5,922 bases of DNA from Flavobacteriaceae bacterium UBA5544 (GCA_002426755.1 DINI01000014.1:78827-84748), one strand, 5' to 3'; numbered from the stretch's first letter, positions 1-5,880 are shown. Numbers and translations are program-made. The notes: generated by a model from the letters alone, not told the origin.

Positions 1-317
1 AGAACACCGCCGATATTCCTGTCATCAATATATAGATCGGCATAAATTTTACGACTCTTGGTATAGTCAAATTGTTCCTCTGGAAAACTTTTATTCACCG
101 CATAAAAAACAATGCCATTCTCCTCACAGAATTTTACGGCTTCATCTAATTTTGCACCACTTCGATAGGTCCACAAAATAAGGCGATGGCCATCTTCCTG
201 AAGCTTTTTTAGAGTTTCGAAAGCAAATATTCTTGGTTTGCCGATTTTAGGGAAGGCATCTTCTACAATCGTTCCGTCAAAATCGACCCCAATTATTAAT
301 TTGTCGTGAAAATTCAT
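1..317 (-). CDS. BT0820-type HAD-family hydrolase, 3' end cut off by the window edge
   Basis: This is the first 105 codons of a small haloacid dehalogenase (HAD) superfamily hydrolase; the C-terminus lies beyond base 1. Seen: HAD motif I near the N-terminus (VDFDGTIVED, residues about 11-20), with the nucleophile Asp and the acid/base Asp of DxD. A motif II-like segment follows (LILWTYRSG, about 47-55), and an acidic YIDDRNIGG segment near the cut end fits motif IV, which binds Mg2+. The family is a short, cap-poor, cytoplasmic group common in Bacteroidota and named after Bacteroides BT0820. The substrate is not known, so phosphatase activity is inferred from the fold. The ATG at 317 starts just before the hydrophobic strand that carries motif I, as expected. 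The gene lies 50 bp downstream of gpmI on the same strand, has its own promoter, and may also receive gpmI read-through. Confidence 0.85.
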   Translation of the reverse strand, partial: MNFHDKLIIGVDFDGTIVEDAFPKIGKPRIFAFETLKKLQEDGHRLILWTYRSGAKLDEAVKFCEENGIVFYAVNKSFPEEQFDYTKSRKIYADLYIDDRNIGGV

Positions 318-338
318 CAATGTGCTTTTTTAGAGTTG

Positions 339-367
339 CAAAAATACAATAAAAATTTTCTTTCCAA
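339..367 (-). promoter_or_regulatory. Bacteroidota-type promoter of the HAD hydrolase gene
   Basis: On the minus strand a TTG (367-365) is followed by 18 nt and TATTTTTG (346-339), matching the Bacteroidota -33 TTG / -7 TAnnTTTG pattern. Transcription would start near 333, giving a leader of about 16 nt before the ATG at 317. The -33 element lies directly against the gpmI stop codon (370-368). Confidence 0.6.
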
Positions 368-1888
368 TTAATCAATTAGTGAGTGTCTGGTCATGATTGC
401 TGGTTGCTCTATACCGATGAGTTTAAGGATTGTAGGAGCTAAATCGCCCAAAACGCCATCCTTAATATGTTTCAAGTCTTTATCGATTAAAATAATAGGA
501 ACTGGATTTGTGGTATGGGCTGTGTTTGGAGAGCCATCAGGATTAATCATGGTTTCACAATTGCCATGATCGGCAATCAAGAGCGTCGTATAGTCATTTT
601 CTAGAGCAGTCGTTATTACATCTTTGACACAAGCATCAACAGCTTCACATGCTTTGATTGCTGCTGCCATAACGCCGGTATGGCCAACCATATCACCATT
701 GGCGAAATTGAGACAGACAAAATCTGCTTCGCCTTTTTGCAATTCAGGAATTAGTGCGTCTCTTAATTCGTAAGCACTCATTTCTGGCTTTAAGTCGTAG
801 GTGGCTACTTTGGGAGAGTTTTTAAGAATACGTGTTTCACCTTCAAATGGTAATTCTCGGCCTCCAGAAAAGAAAAAAGTCACGTGTGGATATTTTTCAG
901 TTTCAGCAATTCTGATTTGTTTTTTATGATGCTTTTCCAAGACTTCACCCAGCGTTTCAGTCAGGTTATCTTTTTCAAAAATGACATGGATGCCCGTAAA
1001 CATTTCGTCATAATTGGTCATGGTCACATAATATAAATCGAGTTTGTGCATATTCTGCTCATGAAAATCCATTTGTGATAAGGCTTCTGTTAATTGACGA
1101 CCTCTATCTGTCCTAAAATTGAAAAAGACGACAACATCACCATTTTGTATGGTGGCCACAGCTTGTTCATTTTTATCCAACATCACAATAGGTTTGATAA
1201 ACTCATCAGTAATGTCATTTTCATAACTTTTTTCTAAAGAATCCGTTGCATTGGTTGAATGTTCACCAATACCATTAACCAATGCATCATAGGCTAACTT
1301 CACACGTTCCCACCGTTTGTCCCTATCCATCGCGTAATATCGCCCTGTTATGGTTGCCAATTTTGCATTTGTGTTTTCAATGTGCTCTTCCAATTCGGTT
1401 ACAAAACCAAAACCTGATTTTGGATCCACATCGCGACCGTCCGTAAAGGCATGGATAAAAACATTTTTGAGCCCAAAATTTTCGGCAGCATCCAATAGCC
1501 CAAATAAATGATTGATGTGGGAATGTACACCACCATCACTCAACAGTCCTAAAAAATGAACAGGTTTGTTATTGTTTTTGGCGTATTGAAATGCATCTAG
1601 AAGTACCTTCTCTTTTCCAAGTGTATGATTTTGAACAGCCAAATTGATCTTGGCCAAATCTTGATACACGATTCGTCCAGCTCCAAGATTCATGTGTCCA
1701 ACCTCACTATTGCCCATTTGACCTTCAGGAAGACCGACGTTCAGGCCATCGGTTCTCAAAGTGGCATGAGGATATTTTTGGTATAAGGAATCAATAAATG
1801 GAGTGTTTGCATTGTCTATGGCAGAAACTTTTGGGTCTGGAGATAATCCCCAACCGTCAAGAATCATAAGAATGGTTTTTTTGTTCAT
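368..1888 (-). CDS. gpmI: 2,3-bisphosphoglycerate-independent phosphoglycerate mutase
   Basis: Cytoplasmic enzyme of glycolysis and gluconeogenesis that interconverts 3- and 2-phosphoglycerate using two Mn2+ ions and a phosphoserine intermediate. The 506-aa product has the usual family length. Seen: metal-binding D11 in LDGWG, nucleophile S61 in MGNSEVGH, and SDGGVHSH (about 117-124). FTDGRDVDP (148-156) and NFRTDRGRQ (257-265) supply substrate-binding arginines. K332 lies in ETEKYPH, and the second metal set is D399 and H403 (NGDMVGH), D440 and H441 (ADHGN) and H458 (TAH). All expected catalytic residues are present. The ATG at 1888 gives the canonical MNKKTILMILDGWG start. An in-frame ATG at 1945 would add 19 residues, but those codons run through a terminator hairpin and past the -7 box, so I reject it. 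The gene lies between the M15 peptidase terminator and the HAD gene. Confidence 0.97.
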   Translation of the reverse strand: MNKKTILMILDGWGLSPDPKVSAIDNANTPFIDSLYQKYPHATLRTDGLNVGLPEGQMGNSEVGHMNLGAGRIVYQDLAKINLAVQNHTLGKEKVLLDAFQYAKNNNKPVHFLGLLSDGGVHSHINHLFGLLDAAENFGLKNVFIHAFTDGRDVDPKSGFGFVTELEEHIENTNAKLATITGRYYAMDRDKRWERVKLAYDALVNGIGEHSTNATDSLEKSYENDITDEFIKPIVMLDKNEQAVATIQNGDVVVFFNFRTDRGRQLTEALSQMDFHEQNMHKLDLYYVTMTNYDEMFTGIHVIFEKDNLTETLGEVLEKHHKKQIRIAETEKYPHVTFFFSGGRELPFEGETRILKNSPKVATYDLKPEMSAYELRDALIPELQKGEADFVCLNFANGDMVGHTGVMAAAIKACEAVDACVKDVITTALENDYTTLLIADHGNCETMINPDGSPNTAHTTNPVPIILIDKDLKHIKDGVLGDLAPTILKLIGIEQPAIMTRHSLID

Positions 1889-1908
1889 GATGGATTTGAT
1901 TAGTAGCT

Positions 1909-1916
1909 CAAAGATA
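1909..1916 (-). promoter_or_regulatory. -7 box of the gpmI promoter
   Basis: The minus strand reads TATCTTTG, a perfect TAnnTTTG -7 element, 20 nt before the gpmI ATG. Predicted transcription starts near 1903, leaving a leader of about 15 nt. No TTG lies at the usual 17-21 nt spacing; the nearest candidate is 26 nt upstream (1945-1943). The promoter is therefore incomplete, or is helped by an activator or by read-through. Confidence 0.5.
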
Positions 1917-1942
1917 AAAAACAATCCCGAGGCATCGGGATT
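1916..1942 (-). terminator. Rho-independent terminator of the M15 peptidase gene
   Basis: The minus strand has an 8-bp stem AATCCCGA / TCGGGATT (1942-1935 and 1930-1923) with a TGCC loop, followed by G and a run of six T (1921-1916). The T-run exists only on the minus strand, so it terminates leftward transcription from the peptidase gene whose stop is at 2030. The hairpin sequence is a common terminator form in Flavobacteriia. The last T of its tail is the first T of the gpmI -7 box. Confidence 0.8.
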
Positions 1943-2029
1943 CAACGGGAATGAATTTTGTTATTTTAAGACAAGTTTATAATATCAATTTTTGAAATGT
2001 TTTTTACAAAATGTTTTTGTCTAAGTGAT

Positions 2030-2764
2030 TTATAATAGTTCTGGATTGATGCTTAAGATATGCTCATTCAAGTAGTGGTTGATAAAGTCTTCGGAAAAGT
2101 GATCCTTTCCCAAAAGATTCTCGTTTTGAAGAATTTCATTAAGATTCAATTGTCTGTATTCTGATAAATATTCAATTGATAATGGTTTGTAACTATAATG
2201 CCAAGGCTCGTATTTGAAACCTTTTCTGTCTTCTTGGTTGGTGTAAACTAAATAAAATCCAAAATTGTTGGCATTGGCATCCATCCATCGCCTTAAGTTT
2301 CCGAAACATCCATGGTTTTCAAAATTATTTGGATCAAGAAGGCTTCTTGGCTGTTTCACATTGGCATCGACTATATCAACGTCGGTTCCCCAATGATGGC
2401 GGGATGTTCCGGGAATGGTGGAGTATTCAATTATTTTATTGATCGTACTTTCTGGTGAAAAACCTTGTGATATATAGCGTTTGTACTTTCGCTCCCAAAT
2501 GGAATTCTGATGGTTATAATCTCTATAACTAGAGACTACTTTTAAAAGGATATTACTTTTTTTAGCTTCATCTTTCATGCTGATGTAAGCTTCGTAGGCT
2601 TCTTTTCTCAACTTGAAATCGTTACCGTACAATTCTGGAGTTCCTTTTCCAATCAATTCATCATAAGATACCTTGAAATTATTCTGATTAAAAGCCAAAT
2701 TAGGGAAGGTTGTCAGTGCAATTCCTGATAAGCCAGCCAGCTTTATAAATTGATTTCGGTTCAT
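2030..2764 (-). CDS. Secreted M15-family (VanY-type) D-alanyl-D-alanine carboxypeptidase
   Basis: A 244-aa zinc peptidase of the VanY/M15 family, predicted to trim the terminal D-Ala from peptidoglycan stem peptides outside the cytoplasmic membrane. Seen: SSYRDYNHQ (78-86), the substrate-binding SYR segment; SRHHWGTDVD (121-130), the SxHxxGxxxD zinc motif with ligands H123 and D130; and EPWHY (186-190), with catalytic E186 and third ligand H189. All essential residues are present. Residues 1-25 form an export signal with a hydrophobic stretch (LAGLSGIAL). NRNQFIK at 2-8 looks like a twin-arginine motif with Asn in place of the second Arg. There is no clear AxA cleavage site, so the protein may stay membrane-anchored. 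The ATG at 2764 is chosen because it gives the complete signal. The gene appears monocistronic, with a promoter upstream and a hairpin terminator at 1942-1916. The substrate (D-Ala-D-Ala or another muropeptide bond) is inferred. Confidence 0.9.
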   Translation of the reverse strand: MNRNQFIKLAGLSGIALTTFPNLAFNQNNFKVSYDELIGKGTPELYGNDFKLRKEAYEAYISMKDEAKKSNILLKVVSSYRDYNHQNSIWERKYKRYISQGFSPESTINKIIEYSTIPGTSRHHWGTDVDIVDANVKQPRSLLDPNNFENHGCFGNLRRWMDANANNFGFYLVYTNQEDRKGFKYEPWHYSYKPLSIEYLSEYRQLNLNEILQNENLLGKDHFSEDFINHYLNEHILSINPELL

Positions 2765-2783
2765 GTTTCAACTTCGGTCAATT

Positions 2784-2816
2784 CAAACTTAACCAATTTA
2801 TGAATGCTTATACAAA
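2784..2816 (-). promoter_or_regulatory. Candidate promoter of the M15 peptidase gene
   Basis: The minus strand has TTTG (2816-2813), 21 nt, then TAAGTTTG (2791-2784), a perfect TAnnTTTG -7 box with a slightly long spacing to the -33 element. Predicted start is near 2778, with a leader of about 14 nt before the ATG at 2764. Confidence 0.5.
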
Positions 2817-2917
2817 TTAATCTTTGTAAAATTTTAAAGTAAACGCTTTGAAATATTGCTCATCAGTTCTTTAATAAAAACTGTAAAAAAGATTTTTCAA
2901 TCAGCAGATTCTTTACA

Positions 2918-2925
2918 TATATTTG
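2918..2925 (+). promoter_or_regulatory. -7 box of the tRNA-Gly promoter
   Basis: TATATTTG is a perfect TAnnTTTG element ending 10 nt before the mature tRNA 5' end, which suits a very short 5' leader removed by RNase P. No exact TTG sits at the expected -33 position; the region there is T-rich (gatttttcaa). Confidence 0.55.
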
Positions 2926-2935
2926 CAGAACAAAT

Positions 2936-3008
<73 letters not shown>

Positions 3009-3010
3009 CT

Positions 3011-3038
3011 AAAACCTCACCGATGTGAGGTTTTTTTT
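3011..3038 (+). terminator. Rho-independent terminator of tRNA-Gly
   Basis: AAAACCTCAC (3011-3020) pairs with GTGAGGTTTT (3025-3034) around the loop CGAT, and the T-run continues to 3038. It starts two bases after the tRNA. On the minus strand the same hairpin ends in only four T, all inside the stem, so it would be a weaker stop for pepE transcripts. The last two T bases fall in the pepE stop codon. Confidence 0.88.
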
Positions 3039-3744
3039 ATTTCAAAAGATTCAATTCTGTTGCAGGTTCAACTTCATAAGGTGTTTTGTTGTATTCAAAA
3101 ATACGCGCTTGTAATTTACCTTTTAAAATGATGGAATCTCCATTGACGTCCAACCAACTTCCCTCTCTTAAGCCGACGACAGGTGGTGAATTGTATGCGT
3201 GAAACTCTTTGATTCTCGTTTCGCGTGTTTCGCCTTTATGTGTGCTGGTTGGGTCTGGGTCTAAATAATGGGGATTGATATTAAAAGGCACCAGTCCAAG
3301 TGTTTTAAAACTAGGCGGATATACTATTGGCATATCGTTAGTTGTATTGATAGTGAGTCCGCAGATATTGCTGCCAGCACTTGTGCCAAGATAAGGTGTG
3401 CCTTGGCCAATTGCCTCTTTTAGAGGTTCTAACAAACTGTTCTTGTATAATTGATTCACTAAAACAAAGGTATTGCCACCGCCAGTAAAAATTCCTTGAG
3501 CTTGCTTTACAGCTTGGGTGGCATCATCAAATTCATGAATGCCTCTAACGGTTTTATCAATTTTTGCAAATGCTTCAGCTGCTTTAGTAGTGTATTCTTC
3601 GTGAGTAATGCCATCTGGCCTTGCATAGGGAATAAACAAAATCTCGGACGTGTTCTTAAAAAACTCCTTCAGCTCTTCTAAAATATAGTCTAAATAACCA
3701 CTTCCATGGATTGTTGAGGTGCTTGCGATAAGGATATGTTTCAT
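3037..3744 (-). CDS. pepE: Alpha-aspartyl dipeptidase (dipeptidase E, peptidase S51)
   Basis: Cytoplasmic serine peptidase that hydrolyses dipeptides with an N-terminal aspartate (Asp-Xaa). It belongs to family S51 with a class I glutamine-amidotransferase-like fold. At 235 aa it has the usual length, with no signal peptide. Seen: FIPYARPDG (37-45); the glycine-rich FTGGGNTF (86-93), which shapes the oxyanion region; GTSAGSN (120-126) with nucleophile S122; NDMPIVYP (136-143); and NPHYLDPDP (157-165) with the likely catalytic H159. The conserved GLREGSWL (191-198) supports full length. The start ATG at 3744 leads directly into the first beta strand (KHILIAS). The stop codon (3039-3037) touches the T-run of the convergent tRNA-Gly terminator. 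The gene is divergent from the paralogue pair at 3893 and appears monocistronic. Confidence 0.94.
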   Translation of the reverse strand: MKHILIASTSTIHGSGYLDYILEELKEFFKNTSEILFIPYARPDGITHEEYTTKAAEAFAKIDKTVRGIHEFDDATQAVKQAQGIFTGGGNTFVLVNQLYKNSLLEPLKEAIGQGTPYLGTSAGSNICGLTINTTNDMPIVYPPSFKTLGLVPFNINPHYLDPDPTSTHKGETRETRIKEFHAYNSPPVVGLREGSWLDVNGDSIILKGKLQARIFEYNKTPYEVEPATELNLLK

Positions 3745-3790
3745 TGTGAAGAATGTTTATGTAAGAATTTTTTGTTCTTTTAATTTTTCG

Positions 3791-3819
3791 TAAATTTAAG
3801 TAATAAGTCGCTTTAACAA
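3791..3819 (-). promoter_or_regulatory. Candidate promoter of pepE
   Basis: The minus strand has TTG (3819-3817), 18 nt, then TAAATTTA (3798-3791). This is the Bacteroidota -33/-7 layout with one mismatch (final G is A). Predicted start is near 3785, giving a leader of about 40 nt. The site lies in the 148-bp divergent gap between pepE and the gene at 3893. Confidence 0.5.
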
Positions 3820-3866
3820 AAGTTTACAACCTGTTTGGGTTTTTCTTATGAAAAGATTAGCCTAAT

Positions 3867-3874
3867 TTAGTTTG
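3867..3874 (+). promoter_or_regulatory. Weak -7-like box upstream of the first paralogue
   Basis: TTAGTTTG differs from TAnnTTTG at one position and lies 18 nt before the ATG at 3893, which would leave a leader of about 12 nt. There is no TTG at the correct -33 spacing, so this is only the best candidate in the gap. Confidence 0.3.
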
Positions 3875-3892
3875 ATAATAAACCTAACCATT

Positions 3893-4711
3893 ATGAAATT
3901 AAATCTACTCTTGTTTTTATGTTTGTCGACAGCCATTTCTTCTTTTTCTCAAGATGTTAAACGGGTTGAAATTTCCGGGAAAATAGTTGTCAATAGTGAA
4001 GACCTCGAAAATGTTACCATTTATAACACATCTTCTAACAAAATGGCACTGACAGATGAAGGTGGGAAGTTCAAAATAGAGGTGGCATTAAATGATGTTC
4101 TTGAAGTAAGGGCATTACAGTTTCAGGATTTTAAGGTTACAATAGACAAAAATATCATTGCATCAAAAAAAGCAACCATTTTTTTGGTAGAGAAGGTGAA
4201 CAAACTTAACGAAGTTGTGATTTTGCCTTATGATTTAACGGGTAATTTAGTGGTTGATATGGAAAGTGTGAAAACCTTTAATCCGGATTTGGATGCTATT
4301 TACTTTGGCATTTTGGATATCAGTGCTTATGAATTTCCTGATGATAGTAAATCGAAAGTAGAAAATATTGCAGCCCGTGGGCCAGGCAATGACATTAGGT
4401 ATCAAATGGATGGTGCTGCCATTATTGGAATGCTATTGAAACCGCTCTTTAAATCGAATAAAGAAAGAAAAGAAAAGAAAATAGAGGAAGCAATTGATAT
4501 GAATCCAACGGGGTTGAGGGATTATTACAGTACACATTTTATTGTTGAGAATTTTAAAATCCCAGAGAGCAGAGTCAATGAGTTTATAGAGTATGTTGAA
4601 TCGAATGGATTGGATTATTCATTGCTCAAAAAAGGAAAAGAAATGGATTTTTTAGAATTTCTGACCCAAAAAAGCGAAGAATTTTTAAAGTCTGAAAGTG
4701 GAAAGAATTAG
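3893..4711 (+). CDS. Secreted carboxypeptidase-regulatory-like domain protein, paralogue 1
   Basis: A 272-aa protein of unknown function. Residues 1-20 form a Sec signal peptide (hydrophobic LNLLLFLCLS, probable cleavage before SQD). Residues about 25-100 resemble a CarboxypepD_reg-like beta-sandwich (VEISGKIVV...NVTIYN...TDEGGKFKI...FLVE), the small domain at the N-terminus of many Bacteroidota outer-membrane receptors. It ends in KLNEVVIL (104-111), similar to the LDEVVV string that precedes TonB plug domains, but no plug or barrel follows. A middle segment (about 112-180) is followed by a highly charged stretch (SNKERKEKKIEE, 188-199). The C-terminal part (about 205-270) looks helical. The ATG at 3893 is preferred; an upstream TTG at 3872 would add seven residues before the signal and overlap the -7-like box. 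It overlaps the next gene by 14 nt. Location is probably periplasmic or at the outer membrane. I cannot assign a role. Confidence 0.85.
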   Translation: MKLNLLLFLCLSTAISSFSQDVKRVEISGKIVVNSEDLENVTIYNTSSNKMALTDEGGKFKIEVALNDVLEVRALQFQDFKVTIDKNIIASKKATIFLVEKVNKLNEVVILPYDLTGNLVVDMESVKTFNPDLDAIYFGILDISAYEFPDDSKSKVENIAARGPGNDIRYQMDGAAIIGMLLKPLFKSNKERKEKKIEEAIDMNPTGLRDYYSTHFIVENFKIPESRVNEFIEYVESNGLDYSLLKKGKEMDFLEFLTQKSEEFLKSESGKN

Positions 4712-5474
4712 GTTTTGCTGTACCATTTTTACCTTACTGGTCATAAGCATTTGCAACGCTCAATCTGTTGAGATTAGTGGAAAGGTTATTGTAGATGACG
4801 ACGAAATTGAAGGTATTCATGTTATCAATAAAACGGCCAGCAAATTTACCATAACCAAAGAAAACGGTGCATTTAAGATTCCTGTAAAACTTAATGACAC
4901 ACTCCTCTTTTCTGCTATAAAATATAAGCCCAAAGAAGTTGTTGTAGGCATCGATATCATTAAATCCAAAATATTGAATGTCTATTTGACCGAATTGGTG
5001 AATGAATTGGATGAAGTGGTAGTAGGTAAAATTTTAACAGGAAACTTGTTGTCGGATATTGAAAATTCTGATGCGAAACGAGAAATAAATTTCTACGATT
5101 TGGGTATTCCTGGCTATACAGGGAAACCTTTGACACAAAGTGAAAGACGCTATAATGAAGCTGTAACTGGAGGTGGAATTGTACCTTTAAATCCAATTTT
5201 GAACTATCTTTCGGGTCGTACCAAAAAGCTAAAAAATCAAATGAAGATTGAGCGGTTGAATGATTGTCTGGAGCGTATAAAATCTAATTTGTCCGTAACT
5301 TTTTTCGAATATAATGAATTGGATGAAGATAAGAGGGCGGAATTTTTTTATTATTGTTTGGAAGACGAGGAATTTTCAACAATCTGTCAGATAAAAAATG
5401 ACATTCGAACCTTGGAATTTCTTCAATCAAAATTAGAGAGTTACAAAATCAATCTTCAACTAAAAAAAGACTAA
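4698..5474 (+). CDS. Secreted carboxypeptidase-regulatory-like domain protein, paralogue 2
   Basis: A 258-aa protein of unknown function, related over its whole length to the preceding gene. Residues 1-22 are a signal peptide (FCCTIFTLLVISICNA, probable cleavage after NA). The CarboxypepD_reg-like domain spans about 24-98 (VEISGKVIV, TKENGAFKI, LNDTLLF). ELDEVVVGKILTGNL (103-117) matches KLNEVVILPYDLTGNL in paralogue 1. A Gly/Pro segment with PLNPILNYLSGRTKKLK (163-179) comes next, then a charged, probably helical C-terminus with LEFLQSK (239-245), matching LEFLTQK upstream. The start is GTG at 4698: an in-frame stop (4686-4688) closes the upstream side, and the next in-frame Met is residue 182, inside the mature protein. 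The 14-nt overlap with paralogue 1, in another frame, suggests translational coupling. There is no terminator before tatA, 54 bp downstream. Confidence 0.85.
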   Translation: MERIRFCCTIFTLLVISICNAQSVEISGKVIVDDDEIEGIHVINKTASKFTITKENGAFKIPVKLNDTLLFSAIKYKPKEVVVGIDIIKSKILNVYLTELVNELDEVVVGKILTGNLLSDIENSDAKREINFYDLGIPGYTGKPLTQSERRYNEAVTGGGIVPLNPILNYLSGRTKKLKNQMKIERLNDCLERIKSNLSVTFFEYNELDEDKRAEFFYYCLEDEEFSTICQIKNDIRTLEFLQSKLESYKINLQLKKD

Positions 5475-5516
5475 TAAATTTTTTGACATTCATTCCAACG
5501 AGAACGAACAACTCCT

Positions 5517-5524
5517 TATATTTG
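5517..5524 (+). promoter_or_regulatory. -7 box of tatA
   Basis: TATATTTG is a perfect TAnnTTTG element whose final G lies four bases before the GTG start codon. The only nearby TTG (5483-5485) is 31 nt upstream, too far for a normal -33 element. If used, transcription would begin at or next to the start codon. Read-through from the paralogue pair is the alternative source of tatA mRNA. Confidence 0.45.
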
Positions 5525-5528
5525 CATC

Positions 5529-5816
5529 GTGATACTACAAACAACATTTTTATTCATTGGAACCACTGAAGTAATCTTCATACTCTTTATTGTGGTCATG
5601 GTTTTTGGTGCAGATAAAATTCCTGAAATCGCTAGAGGTATGGGAAAAGGCATGCGCCAATTAAGGGATGCCACCAATGACATTAAAGGTGAAATTACGA
5701 AGAGCGTAGATAAACATGGTATTGATGCTGATGTTACCAAAAATATCAGTGGAGAGATTACCAAGTTAAAGGACGACCTTGAGGATTTTACAGGTTCTGT
5801 CAAGCGAAAAATGTAA
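5529..5816 (+). CDS. tatA: Twin-arginine translocase subunit, TatA/TatE family
   Basis: A 95-aa subunit of the Tat system, which moves folded proteins across the cytoplasmic membrane; TatA oligomerises to form or weaken the membrane passage. Seen: a short N-terminus with GTTE (11-14), one membrane helix (about 13-26, VIFILFIVVMVF), the FG hinge (F26-G27), and the family signature ADKIPEIARGMGKGMRQLRDA (28-48), an amphipathic helix along the membrane face. A charged, probably flexible tail (about 53-95) follows. Length is normal for the family. It is called TatA rather than TatB from the FGADKIPEIARGMGKGMR signature, though the two are related. The GTG at 5529 is the only start that keeps the whole membrane helix; the next Met (residue 24) lies inside it. 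No tatC is in the window. The gene follows the paralogue pair by 54 bp on the same strand, with its own -7 box. Confidence 0.93.
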   Translation: MILQTTFLFIGTTEVIFILFIVVMVFGADKIPEIARGMGKGMRQLRDATNDIKGEITKSVDKHGIDADVTKNISGEITKLKDDLEDFTGSVKRKM

Positions 5817-5846
5817 TTTAAAATCAATAGAAATTTAACCCTATTC

Positions 5847-5880
5847 TTGTCAAATAACTATTTTTGACGATTTTTATTTT
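5847..5880 (+). terminator. Candidate AT-rich terminator after tatA
   Basis: TTGTCAAA (5847-5854) can pair with TTTGACGA (5863-5870), with one T-G pair and an 8-nt loop, followed by TTTTTATTTT (5871-5880). The stem is weak, but its position 30 bp after the tatA stop and its T-rich tail fit a rho-independent terminator. After it, 5881-5922 holds AT-rich sequence with no visible start codon of a further gene. Confidence 0.5.

Noticed and set aside
1889..1945. A 19-codon upstream extension of gpmI from an in-frame ATG at 1945.
   Set aside because: The codons pass through a terminator hairpin and the gpmI -7 box, and the family starts at the MNKKTILMILDGWG position.
1966..2024. Inverted repeat AAGACAA ... 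TTGTCT with about 42 nt between, downstream of the M15 peptidase.
   Set aside because: Only six exact base pairs in AT-rich DNA at long spacing, expected by chance; the real terminator is the hairpin at 1916-1942.
3496..3681. 61-codon plus-strand open frame.
   Set aside because: It lies wholly antisense to well-supported pepE and shows no recognisable domain.
3872..3892. TTG start adding seven residues to paralogue 1.
   Set aside because: The ATG at 3893 gives a clean signal peptide, and the TTG overlaps a -7-like box.
4960..5196. 78-codon minus-strand open frame.
   Set aside because: It is antisense to paralogue 2, of odd composition and without a family resemblance.
5516..5827. 103-codon minus-strand open frame covering tatA.
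   Set aside because: It is the mirror of tatA; its hydrophobic stretch is the complement of the TatA coding sequence, and TatA has a clear family signature.
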